Shown piece by piece: positions 32,660 to 41,808 of a stretch of 46,352 nucleotides of DNA. The notes below the pieces were generated by a model, which had not been told where the DNA came from, did no database searches, and saw only the letters and a list, made by a program, of their open reading frames with translations. A program made the position numbers and the translations under genes. Position 1 is the first letter of the stretch. Every line of letters begins with the position of its first letter. Source of the DNA: UMGS902 sp045580835 (GTDB lineage: Bacteria > Bacillota > Clostridia > Oscillospirales > CAG-272); assembly GCA_045580835.1 (NCBI GenBank), contig JAZNOM010000051.1:1-46352 (forward strand), given 5' to 3'.

Positions 32660-33379
32660 ATGCTGAAGAGAAGAATAGTACAATTAAAACAAAAACTTTT
32701 TCCTGAATTGTTTTCTTCAACTGATATGCTGTATTTTTTGAGGTCAGCAGGAATCAAGATAGGTAAAGGAACGATATTTTATCATCCGGGTAGAACAGTA
32801 GTAGATGTCGGCCGCCCTTGTCTTCTTGAAATCGGTGAGTATTGCAAAATAACGTCAGGCGTAACAATTCTTACACATGACTATAGCCGTTCTGTTTTAA
32901 GAAGGACACATGGAGAGATTATTGGTGAGGCTGGGAAAACCGTTATCGGTGATAATGTGTTTATAGGTATGAACGCTGTGATTCTGATGGGAACTAAAAT
33001 AGGCTCCAATGTAATAATAGGCGCAGGGGCTGTAGTTTCAGGAAATATTCCTGACAATGTTGTTGTCGCCGGAAATCCTGCAAGAGTTATCAGAACTATT
33101 CAGGAACACTATGAGATAAGAAAAGCGAAATGTTTGAAAGAAGCCGTAGAATTTGCAAACTGTTTTAAAGACAGTAATGGCAGATGGCCTACTACAAGAG
33201 AGCTTAATCCTTTTTTTCCTTTGTTTTTAGAGCGAAGCGAGGATGCATTAAAAGAAAACAAAATTAGTATGGTACTCGGAGGAGATAACGAGCAGGAAGT
33301 TCTTGCGGGATTTTTGGAAACCTCGCCTTCTTTTTCGGGATACGAGGATTTTATTGCTTATTGTGAAGGAAAAAAGTAA
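32660..33379 (+). CDS. left-handed beta-helix acyl/acetyltransferase
   Basis: 239 aa. Hexapeptide-repeat core (IGKGTIFYHPGRTVV, then IGDNVFIGMNAVILMGTKIGSNVIIGAGAVV in pieces, ~92-120) closing with VVAGNPARVIRTI (near 133). The putative catalytic His lies in TILTHDYSR (near 73). A ~90-residue alpha-helical C-terminal extension without an obvious counterpart follows. The region is more AT-rich than the flanking operon. It likely O- or N-acetylates a sugar or a lipid-linked intermediate. Confidence 0.75.
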   Translation: MLKRRIVQLKQKLFPELFSSTDMLYFLRSAGIKIGKGTIFYHPGRTVVDVGRPCLLEIGEYCKITSGVTILTHDYSRSVLRRTHGEIIGEAGKTVIGDNVFIGMNAVILMGTKIGSNVIIGAGAVVSGNIPDNVVVAGNPARVIRTIQEHYEIRKAKCLKEAVEFANCFKDSNGRWPTTRELNPFFPLFLERSEDALKENKISMVLGGDNEQEVLAGFLETSPSFSGYEDFIAYCEGKK

Positions 33380-34614
33380 TGTTAAACTTTTTTTATGTTG
33401 ATTATCCATATGGAAACGCCGAAGTGTTTGTTGAGTATGAAATGCGTGCGCTTGCCGAATACGGTGATAAAGATGTAATAATATATACGCTTAATAACCA
33501 AAACGGCGGCGAAAAAAGATTTGTTCCGAGCAATGCAAAGGTTATCAGCGTACATGACGAGAATACCGCTTATATATATGTAAAGGCCGCTATTTCAATG
33601 TTTTCGCTTGAGTCGCTGAAAGAAATTGCAAACCTTTTTAAAGAAAAGCATTGTGAGGGATTTCTTCGTTGTGTATGGAGAATATATCGTTATCAACTTG
33701 ATGCTGCTAAAATTATTTCTCATTATAAAAAAATGCATACAAAAGGCGAAAAAGATGTGTTGGTGAGCTATTGGATTAATCAGTGTGCATTTGCTTTGGT
33801 AAAACTGAAAAAAATGTATCCTGAAATCAAAATTGTTTCACGCGGTCATGGTTTTGATGTTCTTAAAGAAAGATGTTATTTGCCTTTTCGCCGTTTTATA
33901 CTTGCCGGACTTGATAGAGTTTATTTGATAAATCATAGAAATAAACAGTATTTTGAAGATAATTACGGGGGTTGGCTTGATACTTCTAAAATTGAGATTG
34001 AGCATTTGGGAGTAACCGTGCCTGAAACTGTTGCTGTGGTTGATGAAAAGGATGCTTTCAGAGTGGTAACATGTTCATCTGTAATACCGCTTAAAAGACT
34101 TGACCTTATGATAGATGCTTTGTCGCTTATCAAAGATAAAAATATTGAATGGGTGCATTTCGGTGGCGGACCGCTTTTTGATAAGATGAAAGCGTATGCT
34201 GAAGAAAAACTCAAGAATACCTCTATAAAGTATGTGTTTATGGGGCAGAAAAGCAGTAGCGACATACAGCGCTACTATGCTACAACATCGATAAATTTGT
34301 TTGTTAACTGCAGCGATACCGAGGGAACACCGGTTTCTGTTATGGAGGCGATGTCGTACGGAATTCCCGCCATAGCGAGAAACGTTGGCGGAAACGGTGA
34401 GGCGGTAAGTGATGACTGCGGTATGCTAATACCGAGCGCAGCATCAGCAGAACTGCTTGAATCAGCAATTGAAAACTTTTATGATATGGATAAAGATTCA
34501 TATTTTGCAAAGCGTCAGGCGGCAAGACAAAAGATAGAGCGCGAGTTTAACGCCGGCGTTACGTACAAAGAGTACATTGAAAAAATCAGCCGCTTAACAC
34601 ATGAGGAGATTTAA
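33379..34614 (+). CDS. GT4 family glycosyltransferase
   Basis: 411-aa GT-B enzyme; its start shares a base with the preceding stop (TAATG). N-terminal VDYPYGNAEVFVEYEM, acceptor-side SRGHGFDVLKER (near 155), donor domain from VVTCSSVIPLKRLDLMIDAL (near 230), FGGGPL, and VNCSDTEGTPVSVMEAMSYG (E-x7-E, near 315), ending KISRLTHEEI. This WbaZ/colanic-type family extends the repeat unit. AT-rich relative to the neighbours. Confidence 0.82.
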   Translation: MLNFFYVDYPYGNAEVFVEYEMRALAEYGDKDVIIYTLNNQNGGEKRFVPSNAKVISVHDENTAYIYVKAAISMFSLESLKEIANLFKEKHCEGFLRCVWRIYRYQLDAAKIISHYKKMHTKGEKDVLVSYWINQCAFALVKLKKMYPEIKIVSRGHGFDVLKERCYLPFRRFILAGLDRVYLINHRNKQYFEDNYGGWLDTSKIEIEHLGVTVPETVAVVDEKDAFRVVTCSSVIPLKRLDLMIDALSLIKDKNIEWVHFGGGPLFDKMKAYAEEKLKNTSIKYVFMGQKSSSDIQRYYATTSINLFVNCSDTEGTPVSVMEAMSYGIPAIARNVGGNGEAVSDDCGMLIPSAASAELLESAIENFYDMDKDSYFAKRQAARQKIEREFNAGVTYKEYIEKISRLTHEEI

Positions 34615-35855
34615 TGGAAAAAACTATAGTATTGAACGAACCGCATAAACTGTTGATTTGGCTGCTTGTGTTTTTCTTTGCCGCGTCACCGTGTGATTAT
34701 GTTTTGCCGCATTTAGGTTCAGCTACGGTGCTTTGGCTTCTAGGTTTGATTATATCCGCATTTTGTGTATTGGATTTGATAGTTTTCGGTGGCAAAAAAC
34801 TTGTTCTTACAACCGATAATGCGTATTTGCTTTTTCTTTGTTTCTTGGCAACGGTAAGTATGGCATGGGCAGCAGAGTTTTCCAGAGCACAGTCTGCTTT
34901 GGTCTCTTTTATCTCTGTAGCGGCAATGTATTTTATGCTGTTTCTCTACAAGTTTACAAAAGAGGACATAAAGAAAATTGAATATGCGTCAATGGTCGGC
35001 GGATTTATAATGATTTTTTTTGTTTTTACACAGGCTGACCTTAGTAGAGTTGCAGCTGGATACAGATTGGATTTTGATACTATTGCAGGCGATAATTCCA
35101 GTAGCTTCAGTGACCCCAACGGTCTCTCTGCCCGTCTTATGATGCCTTTGATTTTTTGCTTCAAGTACATATTTGAGGGCAAAAATAAATTTTTAAAGTT
35201 AGCTTTTATAGCAGAAATCGGCGGAATAGTATACATTATGTTTCTTACCGGTTCGCGCGCTGCGGTAATTACTCTTGCACTTGTAGTTTTTACAATTCTT
35301 ATGAAGAATTTAAACGGAAAACGCGCGGGTACGGCAGTTATAATGGTTTTTGCGGTGTTTATTGCACTTATAATTTTCCCGGATTTGCTTCCCGAGCATA
35401 TATATAATAGAATTTTCAACTTTGAAAAGTATCAGGAGGTTATGACCTACGAAGGCGACCGTGTTGATATTTGGGGCAAAGCTATTACACAGGTGTTCCC
35501 AAAATCTCCGCTTTTTGGATACGGTATCGGTAATTCGCCTGTTGCGATGAGGGAGGTATATGGAAAGCTTAAAGCTTTGCATAACTCATGGTTGGTTTTT
35601 CTTATAGACCTTGGACTTGTCGGATTTCTGCTTTGGATGGGATTTATTATAAGTAAAATTAAACTTGCACACAAGTTGCGTTCGAAGAGCGTATATCCGA
35701 TAGTAATTACGCTTGCTGTTGTAATAATGGCAACAACTCTTGACGGAGAGCGAGAAAAGTATCTGTGGAATGCTTTTTTGTATTCACATATGCTATACAC
35801 TGCATATTATGCAACAACTTTTGAAGATGAATATATAAGAGAGGATTTAAAATGA
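34614..35855 (+). CDS. Wzy-type O-antigen polymerase/ligase
   Basis: 413-aa multipass membrane protein with about ten helices and the O-antigen ligase-superfamily layout: SFSDPNGLSARLMMPLIF (near 160), FLTGSRAAVITLALVVF (near 203), a periplasmic-side loop with VDIWGKAITQVFPKSPLFGYGIGN (abridged, near 285) and the LHNSWLVFLIDLGLVGFLL histidine motif (near 320). As the only such protein in the operon, it is the likely polymerase of flipped repeat units. It overlaps both neighbours by a few bases. Confidence 0.85.
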   Translation: MEKTIVLNEPHKLLIWLLVFFFAASPCDYVLPHLGSATVLWLLGLIISAFCVLDLIVFGGKKLVLTTDNAYLLFLCFLATVSMAWAAEFSRAQSALVSFISVAAMYFMLFLYKFTKEDIKKIEYASMVGGFIMIFFVFTQADLSRVAAGYRLDFDTIAGDNSSSFSDPNGLSARLMMPLIFCFKYIFEGKNKFLKLAFIAEIGGIVYIMFLTGSRAAVITLALVVFTILMKNLNGKRAGTAVIMVFAVFIALIIFPDLLPEHIYNRIFNFEKYQEVMTYEGDRVDIWGKAITQVFPKSPLFGYGIGNSPVAMREVYGKLKALHNSWLVFLIDLGLVGFLLWMGFIISKIKLAHKLRSKSVYPIVITLAVVIMATTLDGEREKYLWNAFLYSHMLYTAYYATTFEDEYIREDLK

Positions 35856-37147
35856 TACGTTTGCTTATTTTATGCCGATACTATCTGCCTGAAAATCAAA
35901 TAGGCGCGGTCAGATCTTCAAAAATCTCGAAATATCTTGCAAAAACAAATAATTATAAAATAACCGTAGTAACGGCAAAGCCTTATGGTATAGATGCTCC
36001 TGAGCACGAGATAACCGAAGACGGCATAGAGATATATCGCGTTGATAGCGGAAAGATCGCGTCGCTTCTGCATTTTAAAAAGAGCGGTCAGGGGGCGGCT
36101 GTTGCATCTTCTATCGGCAATTCTCAAAAGGTAAGTCTAAAGCATAGGCTGATAAGCACTGTATTTTCAATGCGAATGGAACTTGAAAAGAAGTCGCAAC
36201 TCAAAAATGCTCAAAAGCTTCTTAAAAAAATGCACGGTCAGTTTGATGTAGTGTTTTCTACATATAATACTGAATTCGGACATTTGTTAGGTCTTTGGTA
36301 CAAGAAGCACAACAGGGAAATTCCTTGGATAGCTGATTTTAGAGATTCTGTTTGGCTGACCAATTCTACAGAAAAACGCATTAAGTACGCAAAAAAATTT
36401 GCATCCGATGTTGCTGCAAACTGTGATTATATAACTGCAGTGACCGAAGGAATACTTAAAACTCACGAAAGTGATTTTGGTACACGAAAGCGCGAAGTAC
36501 TTTATAATGGATATGATTCGGATGATATAACACCGCGTGAGCCGATTAGTGACGGTGTTTTGCGTATGACTTACGCAGGTGATCTTTACTCAGGACAACG
36601 AGATTTGACTCCTGTTTTCAAGGCTCTTGACAACCTTGGGAAACAAGGAAGAATTGATTTGTCAAAGGTTCTTGTTATATATGCCGGAACCGCCGGCGGT
36701 GTGTTTGAGCATCAGATAAAGCCGTATCCTGATATTAAATACGAGAACAAAGGGTTTATTCCGCGCGCGGATGCAATGCGTATTCAGCAGGAAAGTAACA
36801 TTTTGCTTCTTTCCTCATGGTGCCATAAAAATGATAAGTATACGTTGACAGGCAAGTTCTTTGAGCACCTCGGTGTCGCAAGGCCCATTCTTTGCACCGT
36901 AGCAGGCGAAGAATCGGGCAGCATTCTCAAAACCATGATAAACGAAAACAGTCTTGGGTATTGCTATGAAAACGCAACCGATGAAGTTGACTTTGAACAG
37001 TTGTGCATGTATTTAGAGAAACAGTACAATGCATTTGTCCAAAACGGAAAATGTATATTTGCTCCCGATGAAACGCTTGTAAAACAGTTTGAGTATAAAA
37101 ACATTGCTTCGAGAACAGATGAAATAATCAAAAGCTTATTGAAATAA
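35852..37147 (+). CDS. GT4-like glycosyltransferase (WcaI/WbuB type)
   Basis: 431 aa, overlapping the Wzy gene by 4 nt. It opens with LCRYYLPENQIGAVRSSKI, the start of WbuB/WcaI-like transferases. DAVVFSTYNTEFGHL-like acceptor segment near 135, IPWIADFRDSVWLTN near 155, NCDYITAVTEGI near 190, then the donor half MTYAGDLYSGQRDLTPVFKAL (abridged, near 232) and GKFFEHLGVARPILC (near 335). It adds a sugar to the lipid-linked oligosaccharide; donor unknown. Confidence 0.78.
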   Translation: MIRLLILCRYYLPENQIGAVRSSKISKYLAKTNNYKITVVTAKPYGIDAPEHEITEDGIEIYRVDSGKIASLLHFKKSGQGAAVASSIGNSQKVSLKHRLISTVFSMRMELEKKSQLKNAQKLLKKMHGQFDVVFSTYNTEFGHLLGLWYKKHNREIPWIADFRDSVWLTNSTEKRIKYAKKFASDVAANCDYITAVTEGILKTHESDFGTRKREVLYNGYDSDDITPREPISDGVLRMTYAGDLYSGQRDLTPVFKALDNLGKQGRIDLSKVLVIYAGTAGGVFEHQIKPYPDIKYENKGFIPRADAMRIQQESNILLLSSWCHKNDKYTLTGKFFEHLGVARPILCTVAGEESGSILKTMINENSLGYCYENATDEVDFEQLCMYLEKQYNAFVQNGKCIFAPDETLVKQFEYKNIASRTDEIIKSLLK

Positions 37148-37159
37148 TAGGAGAAAACT

Positions 37160-37735
37160 ATGATCAAGAGCAAACGGGATTATATTGAATATGTCCGCGA
37201 GGACAGAAAAGCACTTGGCAGGGAAAACAGACGTTTTCCGCTGACACTGCTTGACTGGCCTCTGCGCTATCAACTAATCCTCCGAAGAGCAGAGTATTAT
37301 AACAATTGCTATACTCATTTTTGGCAAAAGCCGTTGGTACTTTATGCAAAGCTGCGCCACAGAATGTTTGGCAATAAATGCGGCTTCAGCGTACCGCTTA
37401 ACACTTGCGGCAAAGGCTTGAATCTTGCCCATGTGGGAACAGTTGTCATAAACTCCGGTGCAAGAATTGGCGACTATTGCCGCATACACGTTGATGTAAA
37501 TATCGGTACCGCAGCAGGTCATGGCGCTCTTGCGCCTAAAATCGGCAACGGTGTCTATATTGCCCCTGGCGCAAAGCTTTTCGGCGATATTGAGATTGCC
37601 GATGGCATCGCCATCGGCGCAAATGCCGTGGTAAATAAGAGTTTTACCACTCCCAATATTACAATTGGCGGAGTTCCTGCAAAGCAGATTTCTGACAAGG
37701 GCGCAAAAGGGCTATTGTATCAGCCTGAGGAATAA
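37160..37735 (+). CDS. serine-acetyltransferase-like hexapeptide acetyltransferase
   Basis: 191 aa. Helical N-terminus (~1-75) followed by a CysE-like left-handed beta-helix: AHVGTVVINSGARIGDYCRI, HVDVNIGTAAGHGALAPKIG (catalytic His, near 113), IAIGANAVVNKSF and GGVPAKQI. In exopolysaccharide operons such EpsC/CapG-like proteins usually acetylate sugars rather than serine. Cysteine synthesis genes are not nearby, which favours a glycan role. Its stop overlaps the flippase start by 1 nt. Confidence 0.8.
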   Translation: MIKSKRDYIEYVREDRKALGRENRRFPLTLLDWPLRYQLILRRAEYYNNCYTHFWQKPLVLYAKLRHRMFGNKCGFSVPLNTCGKGLNLAHVGTVVINSGARIGDYCRIHVDVNIGTAAGHGALAPKIGNGVYIAPGAKLFGDIEIADGIAIGANAVVNKSFTTPNITIGGVPAKQISDKGAKGLLYQPEE

Positions 37736-39030
37736 TGAGCATGCTGAAAAATTACATAAGCAAAGCATTCAAGGGTATTTCGCGTTTGTTTAAAGGCGGG
37801 TTTTTCCACATTCTCACAGGCAATGTTATGAACAAGGCTGTTGCAATGGTGTCAAGCATTGTCATCGCAAGAATTGTGGACAAGGTTCAATACGCCGACC
37901 TTTCGTATGCTGATAATATTTACTCATATATAGCGCTGCTTTCGGGACTTGGAATGTCAAGCGCATTGCTTAAATTTTGCAGTGCTAATAATAGCGCGGC
38001 GTTAAACAAGGCGTACTTGAAGTTTGCGTATAAAATTGGTTCGATTTTTGAACTTGGTGCTTCAATTATTGCGTGTATCGGACTTATGTTATTCGATATA
38101 CCGTACCCCAATGCACGTATATTTGCATGGGCACTTGTGTTTTATCCGATTTTAACCCATATAAATACAACAAATTTGGTATTTGCACGGACACAACTTA
38201 AAAACAAAGAGTACGCCAAGGGCGGAGTGCTTCAATCGATAAGTGTTTGCGCGCTTTCTATAACGCTTTTGCTGATTTTCGGTATATACGGTATCGTTGC
38301 GGCAAGGTATCTTTCATTAGTAATTGTTTTAGTTTATACTTCTACATTTGTAAAGAATGCACTTTTTGAAAAAGAAGAATATATATTAACAAAATCGCAA
38401 AAAAAAGTATTTTTTTCCATGGGGCTTTCTCTTGCGCTTGCCTCTTTCTTTTCTGGAATAATGCCAATCAACGAGGCTTTTTTGGTAAATAATATTATCC
38501 GCGATGAAGTTACCACATCAAACTTCCGTGTGGCGGGACTTTTGCCTCAGTTGCTTAATCTTATAAGCGGGGCAATAACGGTGTACTATTTTCCTATAGT
38601 TGCAAGAATTACTGACGCAAAAGAGATTAAGCGAAAAGTTGTGCAAATCGAACTTGTAAATGCTGCTGTTATACTGGTAGCTACCGTTATAGGTATGCTG
38701 CTTACACCTTTTGCTTTGGATTTTTTGTATGCGGGCAAATATAATGATGCAATTATGATTTCGTATGTGCTTTGGTTGATGCGCAGTTCCCATTGTTTGA
38801 TTCGTGCAGTACCTATGAATATGCTTCCTGCTATTGGAAAAACAAAGTTCAATGTTATTGTGTGTGGCATTTCCTGCATTGCACAATGTGTTTTGGATTA
38901 TATCTTTTTAATTAAGTATGGCATAATTGCGGTTGCTTATGGCGCAATCATTGTTTATATACTATCCGGAATAGCATTTTGGGTTTATTTTTTATATTGT
39001 TGTAAGAGTAAAAAGCAAGGAGGAAAATGA
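37735..39030 (+). CDS. Wzx-type oligosaccharide flippase
   Basis: 431-aa polytopic protein of the MOP superfamily with about 12 predicted helices. The N-terminal helix pair (GNVMNKAVAMVSSIVIARIVD) is typical of Wzx/RfbX, with NLVFARTQLKNKEYAKGGVLQ (abridged) near 140 and a long second half of helices. It moves the undecaprenyl-linked repeat unit to the outer face, where Wzy acts. An alternative start is the ATG at 37741. Confidence 0.85.
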   Translation: MSMLKNYISKAFKGISRLFKGGFFHILTGNVMNKAVAMVSSIVIARIVDKVQYADLSYADNIYSYIALLSGLGMSSALLKFCSANNSAALNKAYLKFAYKIGSIFELGASIIACIGLMLFDIPYPNARIFAWALVFYPILTHINTTNLVFARTQLKNKEYAKGGVLQSISVCALSITLLLIFGIYGIVAARYLSLVIVLVYTSTFVKNALFEKEEYILTKSQKKVFFSMGLSLALASFFSGIMPINEAFLVNNIIRDEVTTSNFRVAGLLPQLLNLISGAITVYYFPIVARITDAKEIKRKVVQIELVNAAVILVATVIGMLLTPFALDFLYAGKYNDAIMISYVLWLMRSSHCLIRAVPMNMLPAIGKTKFNVIVCGISCIAQCVLDYIFLIKYGIIAVAYGAIIVYILSGIAFWVYFLYCCKSKKQGGK

Positions 39031-39614
39031 AGTTGTTGTTTACTTTGAAAAAGTTAATAAGCGGTCCTTGTTTTTTTGTGTGTACCAAGGTTTTTTTAAG
39101 AAAGCGATATGATAAGAAATATCTTATTGGTAAGTGGTTTGAGAGTCCAAGAGGTACAGCCTATTCAATAGGTTGGCATTGGGCATATAAAAACGCCAAG
39201 ATGTGCAAAAAGATGGGGGTTAATCAAGATGTTCCGTGGCCTTGTTCACCGAGAATAACGGTTGTTCATCCGGAGAATATCTCTTTTCATCCTGATGACC
39301 TGAATAATTTTCAGAGCTTTGGTAACTATTTTCAAGCTATCGGAAACATAGAAATCGGCAAAGGTACATATATCGCCCCCAATGTTGGTATTATCACCGC
39401 AAATCACGATTTTTCAAATCTTGACAATCATTTAGCTCCAAAATCTGTAAAACTTGGTGAGAAATGCTGGGTAGGAATGAATTCTATGATTCTGCCGGGA
39501 GTACATTTAGGTGATAACACCGTGGTTGGCGCTGGCTCGGTAGTAACAAAATCATTCCCAGAAGGGAATTGCGTTATCGCAGGAAATCCGGCGAAACTTA
39601 TACGTAATTTATAA
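39027..39614 (+). CDS. left-handed beta-helix acetyltransferase
   Basis: 195 aa, overlapping the flippase gene by 4 nt. N-terminal region with WHWAYKNAKMCKKMGVNQDVPWPCSP (abridged); then hexapeptide repeats IEIGKGTYIAPNVGIITANHDFSN (abridged; the His of ANHDF near 131 is the probable catalytic base), CWVGMNSMILPGVHLGDNTVVGAGSVV and IAGNPAKLIRNL. It resembles WbbJ/CapG-type O-acetyltransferases. The sugar modified is unknown. AT-rich like the flippase. Confidence 0.78.
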   Translation: MKLLFTLKKLISGPCFFVCTKVFLRKRYDKKYLIGKWFESPRGTAYSIGWHWAYKNAKMCKKMGVNQDVPWPCSPRITVVHPENISFHPDDLNNFQSFGNYFQAIGNIEIGKGTYIAPNVGIITANHDFSNLDNHLAPKSVKLGEKCWVGMNSMILPGVHLGDNTVVGAGSVVTKSFPEGNCVIAGNPAKLIRNL

Positions 39615-39632
39615 TTTAGGACAGGTATTATA

Positions 39633-40703
39633 ATGAAAGTTTTAACTGTTGTAGGTGCGAGACCGCAGTTTATCAAGGCAGCGGTAATTTCACGCATACT
39701 AAAAGACAAAGCAACCGAAATTTTGGTTCATACAGGTCAGCACTATGACCACAATATGTCGGATATCTTCTTTGAGGAACTGAATATTCCAAAGCCGCAG
39801 TACAACCTCGGTATTTCCGGCGGCTCTCACGGACAGATGACCGGCAGAATGCTTGAGGCCATTGAGGAAGTAATGCTCAAAGAAAAACCTGACAAGCTTT
39901 TGGTTTACGGAGATACAAACTCAACGCTTGCGGCGGCTTTGGCGGCAGTTAAATTACATATTCCCGTGTATCACGTAGAGGGCGGAAACCGTCTTGGTAC
40001 GCTTGACAATCCCGAGGAAGTTAATCGCATTTGCACAGACCATGTTGCAACTAAACTTATGGCGTGTACATCGTCTGCGATGGAATTCCTTGCAAAAGAG
40101 GGAATCGGTGAGCGTTCAACGCTTGTGGGAGACCCTATGTTTGATGCGTTCGTGTATTACGGCAATACTGTTACAGAAGAACACAAAAATGCACTTATAG
40201 ATTTTGATGGAAATATAGTAAAACGTCCCGAAGAGTTTTATTATCTCACATGTCACCGTCAGGAGAATACAGATACTGATGAAAAGCTTGCAGAAATATT
40301 AAAGGCAATGGACTCTCTTGATGCACCTACCGTTTATCCCGTTCATCCGCGTAATCGTACCGCGGTTGAGCGCGTATGCAAGCAGTACAAATTCAAAAAT
40401 ATCATCGTTATTCAGCCGGTTGGCTATCTTACATCTATTTCTCTTGTAAACGGTGCTAAAAAAATCGTTACCGACTCCGGCGGACTTCAGCGCGAGGCAT
40501 TTTTCGCTGAGAAGCAGTGTGTAACCGTTTTTGACCACGTGATATGGCCGGAAACGATGGTGGATAACCGAAATCAGTTGGCAACGCCAAACGCAGATGA
40601 TATTCTGAAAAAACTTTCTGCAAAACAGATTGTAGATACCGAATATAAGCCGTTTGGTGACGGACACTCCGGCGAAAAAATCGTAGAAATATTATTGAGC
40701 TGA
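39633..40703 (+). CDS. wbpI: UDP-2,3-diacetamido-GlcA 2-epimerase (WbpI-like)
   Basis: 356-aa non-hydrolysing nucleotide-sugar 2-epimerase. The N-terminus reads VVGARPQFIKAAVISR. The GARPQFIKA form is that of WbpI rather than the GTRPE of WecB. HTGQHYDHNMSD (near 31), YGDTNSTLAAALAA (near 93), HVEGGNR, CHRQENTD (near 208) and SGGLQREAF follow. WbpI turns UDP-GlcNAc3NAcA into UDP-ManNAc3NAcA. The four genes that make its substrate lie directly downstream, which supports this specificity over plain UDP-GlcNAc epimerase. Confidence 0.85.
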   Translation: MKVLTVVGARPQFIKAAVISRILKDKATEILVHTGQHYDHNMSDIFFEELNIPKPQYNLGISGGSHGQMTGRMLEAIEEVMLKEKPDKLLVYGDTNSTLAAALAAVKLHIPVYHVEGGNRLGTLDNPEEVNRICTDHVATKLMACTSSAMEFLAKEGIGERSTLVGDPMFDAFVYYGNTVTEEHKNALIDFDGNIVKRPEEFYYLTCHRQENTDTDEKLAEILKAMDSLDAPTVYPVHPRNRTAVERVCKQYKFKNIIVIQPVGYLTSISLVNGAKKIVTDSGGLQREAFFAEKQCVTVFDHVIWPETMVDNRNQLATPNADDILKKLSAKQIVDTEYKPFGDGHSGEKIVEILLS

Positions 40704-40722
40704 AAAGGCGAGGAGAGTATAT

Positions 40723-41808
40723 ATGAAATACGCATTGATCGGTTGCGGAAGAATCGCAACAAACCACGTAAAGGCAGTTCTTAACAACGGTCTTGAATTT
40801 GTAGCCGCTTGCGATATCGAGCTTGCTAATATTGAAAGTCTGCTTGCAAAGCACGACCTTCAGAACAACAAGGAAATTGCAAGATATGCCGATTATAAGC
40901 AGATGATTGCAGAGCATCCAGACCTTGAACTTGTTGCGATTGCTACAAGCAGCGGAGCGCATGCTGAAATCGCTCTTCATTGTATCGAAAACGGCATTAA
41001 CGTAATCATTGAAAAGCCTATGGCAATGAGCATTGACGATGCTGAAAAGATTATCAAGCTCAGCCGTGAAAAGGGAGTAAAGGTATCTGCATGCCATCAG
41101 AACAGATTTAATATTGCAGTTCAGCAGATGAGAAAAGCGCTTGAAGGTGGACGCTTTGGCAAGCTCTCCCACGGCAGTATTCATGTCCGCTGGAACAGAA
41201 ATAAAGACTATTACGACCAGGCACCTTGGCGTGGCACATGGGCAGAAGACGGCGGATGCCTTATGAATCAGTGTATTCATGGCATCGACCTTCTCCGTTG
41301 GATGATGGGCAATGAGGTTGATACCGTTTACGGTATCACAAAGCAGCAACAGCACCATTATCTTGAGTGCGAGGATATCGGCATGGCGGTTGTTACCTTT
41401 AAAAACGGCGCGGTTGCAACGATTGAGGGTACAACTAATGTATATCCAAAGAATCTCGAAGAAACTCTTTATCTTTTCGGCGAAAATGGTACAGTTAAAC
41501 TCGGCGGCAAGTCTACAAACAATATTGATGTTTGGGATTTTGCCGATGAAACCGAAGCGGACGCGGCAAATAAAGGACTTGAAGAACAGACGAGCAATGT
41601 TTACGGCAACGGTCACACCAGCCTTTACGCCGATGTTATTGATGCTATTAAGACGGACCGCGCTCCCTATGTAGATGCGGTTGCGGGTAGAAACGCCCTT
41701 GAGATGATTCTGGCAATTTACAAGTCCGCTGCAACAGGCGCACCCGTAAAGCTGCCGCTTGAAAAGGTTGCATCTACCGATTTTGCAGGGAGATTTGACA
41801 ATGAGTGA
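40723..41808 (+). CDS. wbpB: UDP-GlcNAcA 3-dehydrogenase (WbpB/WlbA-like, Gfo/Idh/MocA)
   Basis: 361-aa NAD-dependent oxidoreductase that oxidises C3 of UDP-GlcNAcA. Rossmann motif LIGCGRIATNHVKAV at the N-terminus, ATSSGAHAEIALHCIENG (near 86), the catalytic EKPMAMS (near 102), and the C-terminal alpha/beta domain with VRWNRNKDYYDQAPWRGTWA (near 155-175) and CIHGIDLLRWMMG, the family's His. Followed by WbpD- and WbpE-like genes, its pathway partners; WbpB and WbpE work as a coupled pair recycling NAD with 2-oxoglutarate. Confidence 0.86.
   Translation: MKYALIGCGRIATNHVKAVLNNGLEFVAACDIELANIESLLAKHDLQNNKEIARYADYKQMIAEHPDLELVAIATSSGAHAEIALHCIENGINVIIEKPMAMSIDDAEKIIKLSREKGVKVSACHQNRFNIAVQQMRKALEGGRFGKLSHGSIHVRWNRNKDYYDQAPWRGTWAEDGGCLMNQCIHGIDLLRWMMGNEVDTVYGITKQQQHHYLECEDIGMAVVTFKNGAVATIEGTTNVYPKNLEETLYLFGENGTVKLGGKSTNNIDVWDFADETEADAANKGLEEQTSNVYGNGHTSLYADVIDAIKTDRAPYVDAVAGRNALEMILAIYKSAATGAPVKLPLEKVASTDFAGRFDNE

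Noticed and set aside
37160..37735. Serine O-acetyltransferase CysE of cysteine biosynthesis
   Set aside because: The fold matches, but it lies inside a polysaccharide operon between a glycosyltransferase and a flippase with no cysK nearby, so a sugar acetyltransferase role is more likely.
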